64,000 nucleotides of DNA from Actinomucor elegans. Lineage: Eukaryota; Mucoromycota; Mucoromycetes; Mucorales; Mucoraceae. The stretch covers positions 1,922,001-1,986,000 of the forward strand of contig JAMSLZ010000004.1 in assembly GCA_026027325.1 (NCBI GenBank), in the 5' to 3' direction. The notes beneath the pieces were generated by a model that saw only the letters and a program-made list of their open reading frames with translations, had not been told where the DNA came from and ran no database searches. The position numbers were made by a program, and so were the translations under genes. Shown in pieces: positions 1 to 10,035 of the stretch. Numbering within the stretch: position 1 is the stretch's first letter; the number at the start of each line of letters is the position of its first letter.

Positions 1-991
1 ATATATAAATATCCTTCCTGATCACCCATTATGCACAGCTCATAACTATTATCCAAGAATGTATACGCCGTCACCACCACAGGATCAATGCTCAACTCTT
101 TGGGTGCAACACCGCCCGTTGTCAAATCGTGATAGGCAATGATGTATTCACCAATACTCAATACACCACCAATGGGATCGGGAACGGCAATTAATGTATG
201 TGTAGTTGACTCGACTTTGACCATAGTTTTTTCGTTCTCCGTGAGCTCTTGAGTAGTCGCATACTTGTAGGTTTTAATAGTTTTGAGCTCGTTGTTTTCA
301 CCCAATAAGACAGCCATCGTCGATTGCTGGATGCCATGCAATGCAATCATGGATAGAAAGTCAAATTCGTGGGTAGAGATAGCCTTGGGTTGAAAACGTA
401 TTCTTGTTTGTGAGTCTTTAGATTTACCCTTGGTATCGAGTTTATGAAAAGGGATGGCAAAAAGATAGCCAGTGAATGCGCTTATAAGGATGGTTTGCGT
501 ATATGTATCGACAATGATGTCAAGCGGTTGATCAGTCATACGCGCTCGATTATCTTCTAATTGACCATGGTGCTCAGTGAGAACAGTGTTGCTGCGGCTA
601 CTGTAGGTGAGGATGGTGAAGTAGTTTTGATCGGTCAGTAGAAAAAGGGAACACGTCGTGCGATCCTATTTGGTTCCAATGTCAATATTTCTTTTTCAAC
701 TTTGAATTCAAGACCTACAGGTAGAGAAAACACTTGCATCTTACTAACAATGCCATATATACTGAACTGAGTGATCAACTTGATATTCGAGTACGAGATA
801 GAATGCACCTCAATATTGGATCCTTTACTATAAAGCGAAATGTCAAAATTGCCATAGGAAAATGGGTATTGAAGGACTCGATTTTACCACAAGATCAAGT
901 TATCTTCGTCTGGGTTAATGAATTTGCCTTTGCAAGCACATGTTACGGCTGTTGGATTGTTAATGGTGGTAACCACATGATATTTATTCAT
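1..991 (-). CDS. DDB1: DDB1-like protein, N-terminal part (gene runs off window)
   Basis: DDB1 is the WD40/beta-propeller adaptor of CUL4 ubiquitin ligases, acting in the nucleus in DNA repair and protein turnover. The start is the ATG at 991-989; the reading is MNKYHVVTT, then NPTAVTCACKGKF and INPDEDNLIL, which follows the family N terminus. Two introns are needed: 828-887 (60 nt) and 666-718 (53 nt), both GT-AG on the minus strand with in-phase joins. Without them each exon runs into a stop. Exons are 991-888, 827-719 and 665 to below 1. Exon 3 carries conserved-looking blocks LFLLTDQNYFTILTY and LIAVPDPIGGVLSIGEYIIA, matching the DDB1 propeller-A region. About 292 residues of a protein usually near 1100 residues are present. 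Family resemblance is from memory, not from a search; a related propeller protein is less likely. Confidence 0.85.
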
Positions 992-1938
992 TTTATATTT
1001 AAATGTATGTATAAAAGACGAGTTCAACCGAAGACTTAGGAAAAAACGCGTATATACTAGGCTCCGAGAAGCGTCACGCGTCTCGCCAAATTTTTCAGCC
1101 ATTTAGTTTCGAGAACCTATTACTCATTACAATGGTAACGATAAGGCAGTATCTCGTTGCTACCACAATAATAACACAATATCTTGTTGATATGTTTATG
1201 ATAATCCAGTCTTATGAAGCCATTGTAATATCGTATCATTTTGGTTCACACAATAATGGTTGAACCGATGGTTATATTTCACCAAACACCATTCCCCACT
1301 ACCAACTACTTGTAGCTTGAAAGGCTAGCAAGAATGCACGTTAAAATTACTACAAGTACCATTGCTTATTAATTATTATATTGATTTGTTATATTAAAAT
1401 GACGGGATTGCCATTTATAAGTGCTCATGTCAAGTGTATAATTTTGGATCTCTGATCTATATCAAAAAGATATAGTCTCTCTTATGTTCTTTTGAATTGC
1501 ATTAATTCCTACAACAAAACACAGTCTTCGAAACTGAAAACGGTTATGTCATTCAAGAAGGATTATATAAAATGAATCGAAAAAGAACAGAAAAGAAGAC
1601 GTTTACTTCTTATTGTGAATATAGACCTCACTCGCCTCTTTGTTTTAATCATTGCACTTGGTCATCTTTACAAACTAATAAAACAACGAGTATTGTAAAG
1701 ATGAACAAAGAGTATTATTATTGGTTTTGATAAGAATGTGATAGTAGACGATATATCAAAACAAGTCACAAATACTAATTTTTTTTTGTAAATTTAAGTT
1801 TTTATTAAACTTTTAGAGAAGTGGTGCTTGAATATAAGTATATATATTAACGAGGAGGTGGGGATAATATAATGCTGTGATTAATGGACCACAAGTAGCG
1901 TTTATGTATTCTGAAGGTAGTATTTGGAGTTATTACAA
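992..1938. other. Intergenic DNA upstream of DDB1
   Basis: No coding frame is supportable. The minus-strand promoter of the DDB1 gene must lie at the left part. The right part abuts the retroelement fragment and contains AT-rich sequence with a short T run (about 1780-1787). I see no LTR ends here. Confidence 0.5.
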
Positions 1939-2507
1939 TTATGTTGGATTGTGTAGTATTGATATTTGTGATTCAATCTTTGCTATGACTGTATCAGTTA
2001 AAAATGGCATGTCTGACGGTTTTGGGAGGTAATTAACATAATCTTTCATCCATGGTTGTGGGCGTCGATCTCTTTGACCACGGCCTAATACATCCGTCGG
2101 CTTTTCCTCAGTCATCTGGCCCGACTCTAGAGTCTTCGTCTTGTCCATCTGGAATCCTCTTTTACTCGAGTTAATATTGATCGCGTTTGATCGACTCATT
2201 TTGTATGGTTTCTTCATTATATTGTGTGCAGTTGTCTTGGTCCTTATATTTGTGTCTTTCCTTATCATCTCTTTCCCAATAGCACTTTTGTCTATGTCTC
2301 GCGTCATCGGTGATTCAACCAATTCTCTATATAACCGGCTTGGTGTAAATTCTTTCTTTATATCGTCCCTTTTCTTTTGGTTGAATCTACGTTCTTCCAT
2401 CACGTCTACATCTCTACCTTTGTGGTCGATTTTCACCTTTTTCCAATAATCAATAATGCATTGCGTGTCAGTGAAGTCTTTTGCTTTTACCCAGGAATTA
2501 TGCTCTT
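1939..2507 (-). pseudogene. Ty3/gypsy pol 3' fragment: end of integrase chromodomain plus basic tail
   Basis: The minus-strand reading begins near 2507 with SWVKAKDFTDTQCIIDYWKK, which looks like the last strand and C-terminal helix of a chromovirus integrase chromodomain. It continues without a stop through a basic, charged tail (RFNQKKRDD; RGQRDRRPQPWMKDYV) to the stop at 1939-1941. Upstream of 2507 no matching frame continues, so the rest of pol is missing. A free-standing host gene is unlikely given the chromodomain-like start and the retroelement surroundings. Confidence 0.55.
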
Positions 2508-2778
2508 TAGAATGGTTCTTTCTTTTACATTAATAAACAAACCGCACGTTCAGCGTGATCGAATTGTTATAGTCCCTTTTGTAGTAGAAATCAACTTATA
2601 TATTCCATATAACTTTCAATGTCTTCAATGATAAACTGCCAATAGAAGTACCATATGTACCATAGGGTAGTGGAGATAACTGTGGTGAAGAACGCGTGTT
2701 GAGAAGGCGGATATTGACTGGAGATTCAAGGTGGAGCAGCATTTTATATATATCATCCATATTAATAATATCTGTAGT

Positions 2779-3080
2779 TGCGGTAAAATTAAGATAAAAG
2801 CAGAGGTAGTAAGTCGATTATAACTTGGTTATAGTTTATTCAACTTAAATTGATTCATTCGTTCTAACTAGTTTTTCTAGCTTGTATTTATACTCGTTGA
2901 ATTGTGACTGAAGGTTATTTACTTGTGTTCATATAAAAAGTATAAGAAGGATGTATCTACTGTTTAAGGACTGTATCGCTGTATAAGGTAATCAATGATG
3001 CTTTAGTATGTATGTGCTACAGCTAGGGCGCACAGGCCTCTAGTCTGTCTGTACTTCAATTATGTGGCTATTTCACCACA
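2779..3080 (-). repeat. LTR of family D (minus orientation, 302 bp)
   Basis: In minus orientation it starts TGTGGTGAAATAGCCACAT and ends TTTTACCGCA, the canonical TG...CA ends. A closely similar copy lies inverted at 28959-29240 and a more diverged one at 27826-28094. The flanking 5-mers (gtagt / cccgt) do not match, so it is an old or rearranged solo LTR. It sits between a gypsy pol fragment and a LINE ORF1 remnant. Confidence 0.75.
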
Positions 3081-3666
3081 CCCGTGCCTTTATTCCAGTT
3101 GCCGCAAGCCAAGGTTATCAATGGATCTCCTTCTTTGGTCGTGGTAAAACTCCTATCACTCTACCATTAAACACACTCTTCGTCGACTTGGCATTAATGG
3201 TTTCACGAATTATTGATATTCAAACACCAGGCCAAAATATACACTCCATCCTGGTACACAACGATTATATATGCACAGGAAGTAATAAATATTCTCAAGA
3301 TCAGTAGTGTAGAGACTGTGGAATTCGATCCCACTGCTGCTGAAGTTCTCAAAGACCCAAAATACGCTACTCTAGACGAAGCCGCTCGTGCTGAACAGGC
3401 TCTGTCCATTCACCAAAACCGTCTTGTTAGATTGATGCAACGCCTCGCAGCTCCAGTTAAACTTGCTGTAGCGCGTGACTTCCTAGCTAAACAATGGATT
3501 ACCAAAGAGCAACACACCACCGGCCACTAGAACAAACACCGACCAATACAATCCACAATACAATGAAATCACAAACAACAATACTAGTGCCAACAAGGAC
3601 AAGGATGAGGATATGGAAACCGACAATATAAGCCAAGCTGATGGCCAATCAGCCCCATCATCCTAA
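3081..3666 (+). pseudogene. LINE ORF1 remnant (frameshifted)
   Basis: Three overlapping frame segments make one decayed reading. Frame one (3081 to about 3300) includes GKTPITLPLNTLFVD. Frame two (about 3306-3530) includes LDEAARAEQALSIHQNRLVRLMQRL. Frame three (3532-3666) is an acidic, Asn/Ser-rich tail (NKDKDEDMETDN) ending at TAA 3664-3666. A LINE ORF2 start lies a few bases further on once the retrotransposon at 3686-9799 is removed, so the position is that of a LINE ORF1. I do not recognise a zinc knuckle or another diagnostic motif in it; the ORF1 assignment rests on synteny with ORF2. The left end is cut by the family D LTR. Confidence 0.5.
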
Positions 3667-3680
3667 GAGTAATTATACAC

Positions 3681-3685
3681 CCCAT
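3681..3685. repeat. Target-site duplication CCCAT (left)
   Basis: The 5-mer cccat precedes the 5' LTR here and recurs directly after the 3' LTR at 9800-9804, as expected of an LTR-element insertion. Confidence 0.9.
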
Positions 3686-4049
3686 TGTTGTAAACATGAC
3701 TTGTTCAGTGTCCGTCACCAATCAGGTCAATGTTCGACAATGCTTATACTCAGCTTGTGCTTTGACAGCTTTGTAACGTCGGTTAAGAGATATATATGGA
3801 AATCAATGCTTAGTGCAACTAACCTTCATAAACTATCTATCACCGAATATAAAGTCGTACTAGAATGGATTACTATAAATCCTTGTTAACTCCATGAGCG
3901 CAGTCTTTGACTAACTCAATCGTCTATAATATCAAGTTAAATCCGAACTTCAATTTTGTATAAATAGCTCATCATTTTAATGCTTTAATAAATCAATTCG
4001 TTTTATCAGTCTGGTTATTTTTACAGTCTTTATTATATTCGATATAACA
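3686..4049 (+). repeat. 5' LTR, family A copy 1 (364 bp)
   Basis: Starts TGTTGTAAACATGACTTG and ends TTCGATATAACA. It contains a TATA box TATAAATAG at 3959-3967 and an AATAAA polyadenylation signal at 3987-3992. Confidence 0.93.
3959..3967 (+). promoter_or_regulatory. TATA box of family A LTR
   Basis: TATAAATAG inside the LTR, about 140 bp upstream of the gag start and followed by AATAAA at 3987-3992. It is the expected core promoter of the retrotransposon transcript and is repeated in the other family A LTRs. Confidence 0.6.
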
Positions 4050-4103
4050 TTTTTTTTAACCTTATCTGCTACTTTTTGGTTTATTACACACTTACTACTC
4101 AAT

Positions 4104-6041
4104 ATGTCTGCTCCTATCTCCACTGTTTCTGGTTCTAATGACGCTGTCATTAATCCTCCTGCTGCTATTGAATCCTCTGCTGATCAAGACGTAGAGATGA
4201 ACAACTGTGATGACGGTTTATCCGTATCTGACTCCGTTGAGGTGATCAAGGACGCTATCCGTCAAGCCTCTGCTCAAATCGCCAAGATGACTATCCAGTT
4301 GGTGACTCCTGGTGTTCTCTCTGAAGAAGCTGCCAAGAAACTTCGTGGTGATCTTGCTCTTCGACAAAAGGATTTGAAGTTATTCAAGGAATCTCTTCTG
4401 GCTATGGAAGAATCCCTTGGTAGCTCTGCTGCTAGTCCTGCTTCTGCTTCTCTGGGTCCTACTAAGAGTACTATGTTACGTACTGAGTTTGTGCCCAATG
4501 ACTTACCTATTATCCAATGGGTTGGTATGGTTTCTGACAACAAGTCTACCATCTTCACTGACTTGCGTACTTGTCTTTCTCGCTTCGAAGTCGTTGTAGA
4601 GTGTCATGGTCTTGACTTGGACGTCAATGGTGCTCGCCTACTTAAGTACTGTTGCTTAAACGAGGATCATCAAACATTCTTGAAAGAAACCTTCTTTGTG
4701 CCTGGTGTTGCTGCTACTTGGTCCATTGTAAAAGATGCCTTTTTGAAGAAGTTTGGTGTGAATGCAAGTGTAGATCGCTCTACTGCTGCTAACGAGCTCA
4801 TGGCCATCACTAAACGGTCAACCGAGACAATTGAACAGTATATTGACCGCTTTAACGCGTTACGTCGTCGTGCTGACTTGAATGATTCGTTCTTGTTAAT
4901 ATCTACCTTCTTGCGTGGATTGCCTGACTCATTTCAAGAACGTATGGCATATACTATGAATATGGGAACTGAAACTCAGACGCAGAATCTCGAGTATGTT
5001 TGCGCTGTGGCTCGTAACTTGGACAGTCGTTTGGCTTCTATGCGTGCTAACAAGCGTACTGGTGACGATCAAAGGGAATCTCTTGGCACGAAAAAGTCAA
5101 AGGTTTCTGATGAACCATCGTCGTCATCGTTTCCTAATGGTGCTGCTGCCTCGAAGTACGCATCAAAACCTTCTTCTTCGTCTAGTACAAGAGAAAAGAA
5201 AGGGTTGTTCTGTTCTTTCCACCGATCGACTACGCATAGCACGGACTCTTGTCGCGCTGCTAAACTGGGAGGTGTACCCAAGCCTGGTCCTGGTGACTGC
5301 CGTCGTTGTGGCGCTAAGAATTGGAACCCATCACATCGCTGTGATTCATCTGCTGCAGTGAATGGTGTTGGTAAATCTGCCAGTAATCTGGTAATGAGAG
5401 CTATGTCCACGTCGCCCGAACGTTTTTCCTCTTCTGCCTCTCGCACTACTACTACTACTTCTTCTGCTGCTCCTCGTGCTCCGGTTTCCACTACCGTCGA
5501 GACTAATACTTCTGTTGCTTCTTCTGCTGGATCAACCAATGCTTCTTCTTCTTCTGCTGTGGCTGTTGCCACACAACGCATCAATGATATGGATATTTCA
5601 GATGAAGAATCGCTTCTGGTCGCCGCGCAGGCACAAGCTTGTAAGTATCACAAAAGATTTTCATTGCCACCAAGACAGATTTCTAATTCTCTCTTTGTAC
5701 CGGCTATTATAGAGAATATTACTACCTACAGTTTGATCGATTCGGGTTCGAGCTTTTCTATGGTTACGCCAGAGTTTTTTAACTCACTTGTTCCACCTAT
5801 TCCTTTGGTGAAGCAAGAAGGCACAATCCAGCTTGGCCACGTCAATAATGCGATCAGTAGAATAGGGTCTTGCACTCTAAAAGTATTCTATAATAAAAAA
5901 TCTTTTTACCATACTTTTGAAGTTTTTCCTTTCTTTACTCATGAAGATGTTCCTATTTGCTTTGGTCTTGACATCTTACCTCAATTGAACATTGGTATCA
6001 CTGGTCTTGTTAGTTCACACTTTGAACAAATTGGCCATTGA
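4104..6041 (+). CDS. Gag-protease polyprotein of chromovirus copy 1
   Basis: This 645-residue ORF starts at ATG 4104, 55 bp after the LTR. It has an N-terminal helical region, a capsid-like domain (about residues 130-330, including YIDRFNALRRRADL and FLRGLPDSFQERM), a Cys/His-rich segment (CSFHRSTTHSTDSC and CRRCGAKNWNPSHRC, about 370-415) that resembles nucleocapsid zinc binding, a long Ser/Thr/Ala linker, and an aspartic protease with LIDSGSS at about 544-550. It ends at TGA 6039-6041, and pol follows in the same frame, so a Gag-Pro-Pol fusion could arise by readthrough. It encodes particle proteins and processing for cytoplasmic reverse transcription. Confidence 0.93.
   Translation: MSAPISTVSGSNDAVINPPAAIESSADQDVEMNNCDDGLSVSDSVEVIKDAIRQASAQIAKMTIQLVTPGVLSEEAAKKLRGDLALRQKDLKLFKESLLAMEESLGSSAASPASASLGPTKSTMLRTEFVPNDLPIIQWVGMVSDNKSTIFTDLRTCLSRFEVVVECHGLDLDVNGARLLKYCCLNEDHQTFLKETFFVPGVAATWSIVKDAFLKKFGVNASVDRSTAANELMAITKRSTETIEQYIDRFNALRRRADLNDSFLLISTFLRGLPDSFQERMAYTMNMGTETQTQNLEYVCAVARNLDSRLASMRANKRTGDDQRESLGTKKSKVSDEPSSSSFPNGAAASKYASKPSSSSSTREKKGLFCSFHRSTTHSTDSCRAAKLGGVPKPGPGDCRRCGAKNWNPSHRCDSSAAVNGVGKSASNLVMRAMSTSPERFSSSASRTTTTTSSAAPRAPVSTTVETNTSVASSAGSTNASSSSAVAVATQRINDMDISDEESLLVAAQAQACKYHKRFSLPPRQISNSLFVPAIIENITTYSLIDSGSSFSMVTPEFFNSLVPPIPLVKQEGTIQLGHVNNAISRIGSCTLKVFYNKKSFYHTFEVFPFFTHEDVPICFGLDILPQLNIGITGLVSSHFEQIGH
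6039..6041 (+). promoter_or_regulatory. Candidate TGA readthrough site between gag-pro and pol
   Basis: The codon before is CAT and the codon after is CTC. Beyond this single TGA the frame stays open to 9206. About 11 nt downstream, TTGATCC followed by TGATCA and GGTCAA could fold as a short hairpin. Copy 2 has the same arrangement at 20474-20476. Whether readthrough or reinitiation is used is not visible in the sequence. Confidence 0.55.
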
Positions 6042-9000
6042 CTCCCAGACCCAATTGATCCTGATCAGGTCAAACCAAATGATAATCCATACGGAACGAT
6101 TACTGAGCGAAAGCCTTTACTTGATAAAATAAACAAGTTGTTACAGGTCAATTCTTCTATTGATATGAAAAGTACATACTGCAATTTACCGGGTGCTATT
6201 ATTCATCTCAAAACGAAGCCTGGAAGTGTTGCTTACAGAAAACAATACGCATTGCCTGAAGCATATCGTTCTGCGGTCCTTGACCAAATAGAAACATGGT
6301 TACAGGAAGGTGTCATTGAAAGAGCTCCTTCTCATACATCGTGGAATAGTCCAATCCTTTGCGTCAAAAAGAAGGACTCATTCGGTAATTACACGTATGC
6401 TAAACCTAGAGTGGTTTGTGATGTTCGTCTAGTTAACCAATTGCTGATTGTAAATGATAGACAACAACTACCTCTCATCTCAGAAATACATCAACGTATT
6501 GGCTCTGCTCCAATCCACACTATATTGGACATTCATGCTTGCTTTACAAGTTTTAAAGTTGCTGATGAAGATCGCGAGAAACTGTCCTTTACATGTCCCT
6601 ATACCAATCGGCAGATGCGCTTTATCAAAGCGTGCTATGGCATAAGTTTCGTTGGATCGGTCGTCCAACGCAATCTGACAACACTCTTTGAAGATCTTCC
6701 TTACGTCAACGTGTATGTAGATGACATCGTTGTTTCTACATTTCCTCCGCTATCATATCATGCAGATTGCGTTGCTGAAGTGACCAAACGTCTTACTAGT
6801 GCTAATCTCGTACTGAATCCTGATAAGATCGTATTCGCTCAACAGAGCATACACATATTGGGATGGTCGTTGATAAAAGGTAAACTGATCCCTGATCCTC
6901 GCAAAGTAGCAAGCTTAGAAAGCTGGCCTAAAATGACTACTGGACGTCATATCCAACAGTTTCTCGGGTTTATGAACTTCTTCCGTTCATCCATTCCTTT
7001 CTTTGCTAAACTCGCTGCTGATTTAGATGACCTACGTAACGTAAAAGATATTACTAAAGTCTGGTCAAACAAACACGAACAAGCTTTTGCAGCTCTTAAA
7101 TACGCTCTGGCCAATGCTCCTGTTATCTCGCCTCCAGTTATCGGTCAACGATTTCATGTTGCAACAGATGCAAGTGTGTCTGGTATTGGTGCTATGCTGT
7201 ATCAAATTATCGATAATGAAGTTAAGTTTGTTGCCTTGGCTTCTCGAAAGCTTAGTGTTTCCGAACGCAACTATAGCACTACCAAACGTGAATTGTTAGC
7301 TGTCGTTTATGCATTTGCGAAATTCCACAAGTGGCTGTATCTCATTCCCTTTACGTTGCATACTGATCATAAAAGTCTCATTTACTTGCAGACTCAAGAA
7401 GTACCTAATGCTTTAATGGCTGGTTGGTATGAGGGTATTTTTGGCTATACGTTCAATACAGTTCACCTGCCTGGATTCAAAAATCTTATTCCTGACGCTC
7501 TCTCACGCCTTTATACGGACGAGGATCAACCGATTAATGTTCTGGAGGGGGGTAGTTGTCTCGATATAGTCGCGCTTGGTGATGTTGGTAGCATTTCAAA
7601 CAAAAAGAAAAGCTTGAAAGATAGTGAAAAGGGATCTATGGCTAAAAGCAAAAAGCAATTTGCTCAACAGTCACGCCCTAGTATTTATAAAAATAATACT
7701 TCTCTCTTAGCTTCTTCTTCAACAGTACCAATATTACTTACTGATCAGAGTAATGATACTTGCGCTACTATATCTCCACAACAAACTTCTAATGACGATG
7801 AAGACCTGATTCTTCGAACATTAAAGTTTGCGGATTATATTACACCACCTAAAAATGAACGTGATAATCTCGTATTTAAAGCACACCTTTTAGGACATTA
7901 TGGTTTACAAAGCATCGAGAACCAATTACACCATGATGGTATTCACTGGACAAACATGCGAAAAGATATTCAACGAATCTTGGGCGAATGTACTGAATGC
8001 AATAGGTTCAACATATCCAAAGTTGGTTATCACCCACCAAAATCTGTATTGCCTGATCAACCACTTGATCATTGGTGTATGGATTTAGGTACGTTTGATG
8101 TCACCTCTTCCCGCGGCAATAACTTTATGTTAGTCATGGTAGACTATTATTCAAGGTTTACTGTTCTTAGAGCATTACCTGATAAACATAGTACGACTAT
8201 CGCTGCCGAACTTTTATCTATATTCTCGTTATTTGGCTTTCCAAAGATCTTGAATTCGGATAATGGTGCAGAGTTCACAGCTGATATTGTAGCAAAAATG
8301 ATTGAGATGAGTGGCATTGATCGAAGACTTTCATTACCATACTCTCCTACGGGTAACTCGGTAAACGAAGCATATGTCGGTTTGGCAAAACGTACAATTG
8401 TTAAGGAATTACGCGGTAAAGGCGCTGACTGGGATTATTATTTGAATTATTGTCAATACGCTATGAATTGTAAATACGCACGGTTACATAAGTCTCGTCC
8501 TTATACAGTGTTATTCAATAGACAACCAAATGGCTTTGAAGACTACTCAAATACTAAACCTGTATTGCAACTAGAAGAAACTGACACGAAAATGATTGAT
8601 GAAAAATTCAAATTTGTCAATGAAGTCGTTATACCAGCATTGTCTAAACGCATAAGAGATACGCAAGAACGTGATCACGACAGATTCGTAAAAACGCATA
8701 GGATTGTAACTAAGCAGTTCCCTGTTGGAAGTAAAGTTATGATTAAAAATGTAACACGATTAAGCAAATTAGATGCGCGTAATCTCGGTCCATTTTATAT
8801 ACATGGAATCACAAAGAACGGTAGCTATATCTTGAAAGATAAAGCGGGTACTCTCTTATCTAGAGATGTACCTACATCGCATATTATATTCATCTCCTCA
8901 GATAATATATCTACTGAAGAATATCAAAAGCTTAAAGAAGATCACTTTGAAATACAAGCAGTCATTGATCATTCTGGTTCACCTGGTAATTATTTATACA

Positions 9001-9206
9001 GAGTCAAATGGAAAGGATATCCAAACGATGAAGATGATACATGGGAACCTCCATCACACTTCGATTCAAAGAAACCAATTGAAATATATTGGGGACGTCG
9101 CAATGCTGATCATAAGCAATCCTCTTCCAAGAAACGTAAGGCTCCTATGACAGTCAATACACGTAAGATAGCTACTCGGAACAAACGCAGTAGAAACCAA
9201 CAATAG
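6042..9206 (+). CDS. Pol polyprotein of chromovirus copy 1 (RT, RNase H, integrase, chromodomain)
   Basis: The first ATG is at 6138 (1022 residues from there), but the frame is open from the preceding TGA, 32 codons upstream. Numbering from 6138: reverse transcriptase with YVDD at about 193-196; RNase H with TDAS around 340; integrase HHCC zinc finger from about 582 (HLLGHYG ... CTECNRF); the D, D(35)E core with GTFDV near 650, SDNGAEF near 708 and the Glu of NSVNEAYVG near 744; and a C-terminal chromodomain (YLYRVKWKGYPNDEDDTWEP, about 950-970) followed by a basic tail. The chromodomain places the element among chromoviruses, whose integrases are thought to target histone-marked chromatin. 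No inactivating change is seen. Confidence 0.93.
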   Translation, partial: LPDPIDPDQVKPNDNPYGTITERKPLLDKINKLLQVNSSIDMKSTYCNLPGAIIHLKTKPGSVAYRKQYALPEAYRSAVLDQIETWLQEGVIERAPSHTSWNSPILCVKKKDSFGNYTYAKPRVVCDVRLVNQLLIVNDRQQLPLISEIHQRIGSAPIHTILDIHACFTSFKVADEDREKLSFTCPYTNRQMRFIKACYGISFVGSVVQRNLTTLFEDLPYVNVYVDDIVVSTFPPLSYHADCVAEVTKRLTSANLVLNPDKIVFAQQSIHILGWSLIKGKLIPDPRKVASLESWPKMTTGRHIQQFLGFMNFFRSSIPFFAKLAADLDDLRNVKDITKVWSNKHEQAFAALKYALANAPVISPPVIGQRFHVATDASVSGIGAMLYQIIDNEVKFVALASRKLSVSERNYSTTKRELLAVVYAFAKFHKWLYLIPFTLHTDHKSLIYLQTQEVPNALMAGWYEGIFGYTFNTVHLPGFKNLIPDALSRLYTDEDQPINVLEGGSCLDIVALGDVGSISNKKKSLKDSEKGSMAKSKKQFAQQSRPSIYKNNTSLLASSSTVPILLTDQSNDTCATISPQQTSNDDEDLILRTLKFADYITPPKNERDNLVFKAHLLGHYGLQSIENQLHHDGIHWTNMRKDIQRILGECTECNRFNISKVGYHPPKSVLPDQPLDHWCMDLGTFDVTSSRGNNFMLVMVDYYSRFTVLRALPDKHSTTIAAELLSIFSLFGFPKILNSDNGAEFTADIVAKMIEMSGIDRRLSLPYSPTGNSVNEAYVGLAKRTIVKELRGKGADWDYYLNYCQYAMNCKYARLHKSRPYTVLFNRQPNGFEDYSNTKPVLQLEETDTKMIDEKFKFVNEVVIPALSKRIRDTQERDHDRFVKTHRIVTKQFPVGSKVMIKNVTRLSKLDARNLGPFYIHGITKNGSYILKDKAGTLLSRDVPTSHIIFISSDNISTEEYQKLKEDHFEIQAVIDHSGSPGNYLYRVKWKGYPNDEDDTWEPPSHFDSKKPIEIYWGRRNADHKQSSSKKRKAPMTVNTRKIATRNKRSRNQQ

Positions 9207-9423
9207 ATCATAGACTTTCTATACAGTCTTGTTTGTTATTCTTCTTTTCCTTCACTTTTATCCTACGGGTTTTTTACATAAGGTTTTTATCGAGGAATAA
9301 CTACGATCAGTTCATTACAAGGCGAAAGGACACGCACCGAAGTATGTAACTTCCTATTAACTTATGCACATTATAGACTACACCTAGTAACAATGCAAAC
9401 ACTCTTAGTATAAGCAACTGTCT

Positions 9424-9432
9424 AGAAGGGGG
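9424..9432 (+). promoter_or_regulatory. Polypurine tract, copy 1
   Basis: AGAAGGGGG lies three bases before the 3' LTR start at 9436, the position used to prime plus-strand DNA synthesis. Copy 2 has the same tract at 23859-23867. Confidence 0.75.
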
Positions 9433-9435
9433 CAA

Positions 9436-9799
9436 TGTTGTAAACATGACTTGTTCAGTGTCCGTCACCAATCAGGTCAATGTTCGACAATGCTTATACT
9501 CAGCTTGTGCTTTGACAGCTTTGTAACGTCGGTTAAGAGATATATATGGAAATCAATGCTTAGTGCAACTAACCTTCATAAACTATCTATCACCGAATAT
9601 AAAGTCGTACTAGAATGGATTACTATAAATCCTTGTTAACTCCATGAGCGCAGTCTTTGACTAACTCAATCGTCTATAATATCAAGTTAAATCCGAACTT
9701 CAATTTTGTATAAATAGCTCATCATTTTAATGCTTTAATAAATCAATTCGTTTTATCAGTCTGGTTATTTTTACAGTCTTTATTATATTCGATATAACA
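9436..9799 (+). repeat. 3' LTR, family A copy 1 (364 bp)
   Basis: Appears base-for-base identical to 3686-4049 on reading. It is followed at 9800-9804 by the target duplication cccat. Confidence 0.93.
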
Positions 9800-9802
9800 C
9801 CC

Positions 9803-10035
9803 ATGTCCACAAATATAAACACAAATGCTACTAATCCTTCTACCCATTCTTCCCTTAAGATATGCTCACTCAATTGCCGAAGTCTCATTAAATCCTCCAA
9901 CCCTACCAATGGAGCTGAATTTATACGATATCTACGCACCCTCAAGTATGATGTTCTATGCCTCCAAGAAACTCGCACGCCAGCACTATCGAAATATAAA
10001 ATACTCTCAACATACGCTTCCAAATATATTATGCC
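9803..10035 (+). pseudogene. LINE ORF2 start: APE-type endonuclease N terminus
   Basis: From ATG 9803 the reading MSTNINTNATN leads to LKICSLNCRSL and then YDVLCLQETRT. These are the first two conserved blocks of LINE apurinic-type endonucleases (Asn in SLNCR, Glu in QETR). The reading is cut at about residue 77 by a family C LTR beginning at 10036. The rest of the endonuclease, the reverse transcriptase and the 3' end are absent here. Its start codon overlaps the target duplication of the chromovirus. Confidence 0.85.

Larger units (their letters stand above)
3686..9799 (+). mobile_element. Complete Ty3/gypsy chromovirus, copy 1 (family A, 6114 bp)
   Basis: Structure: 5' LTR 3686-4049, gag-protease 4104-6041, TGA, pol in the same frame to 9206, purine tract AGAAGGGGG at 9424-9432, 3' LTR 9436-9799, and TSD cccat on both sides. 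The two LTRs appear identical by eye and all reading frames are open, so insertion was recent and the copy may be competent. It landed between ORF1 and ORF2 of a LINE, with the TSD overlapping the ORF2 start codon. A near-identical copy lies at 18120-24235. Confidence 0.95.

Noticed and set aside
3704..3889. Short ORF repeated in each family A LTR (for example 9451-9639)
   Set aside because: It lies entirely in the LTR regulatory sequence and is conserved only because the LTRs are.
5069..5584. 171-residue minus-strand ORF inside gag, repeated at 19504-20019
   Set aside because: It mirrors the Ser/Thr/Ala-rich linker of Gag read backwards (Glu/Val/Ala repeats) and has no own start context.
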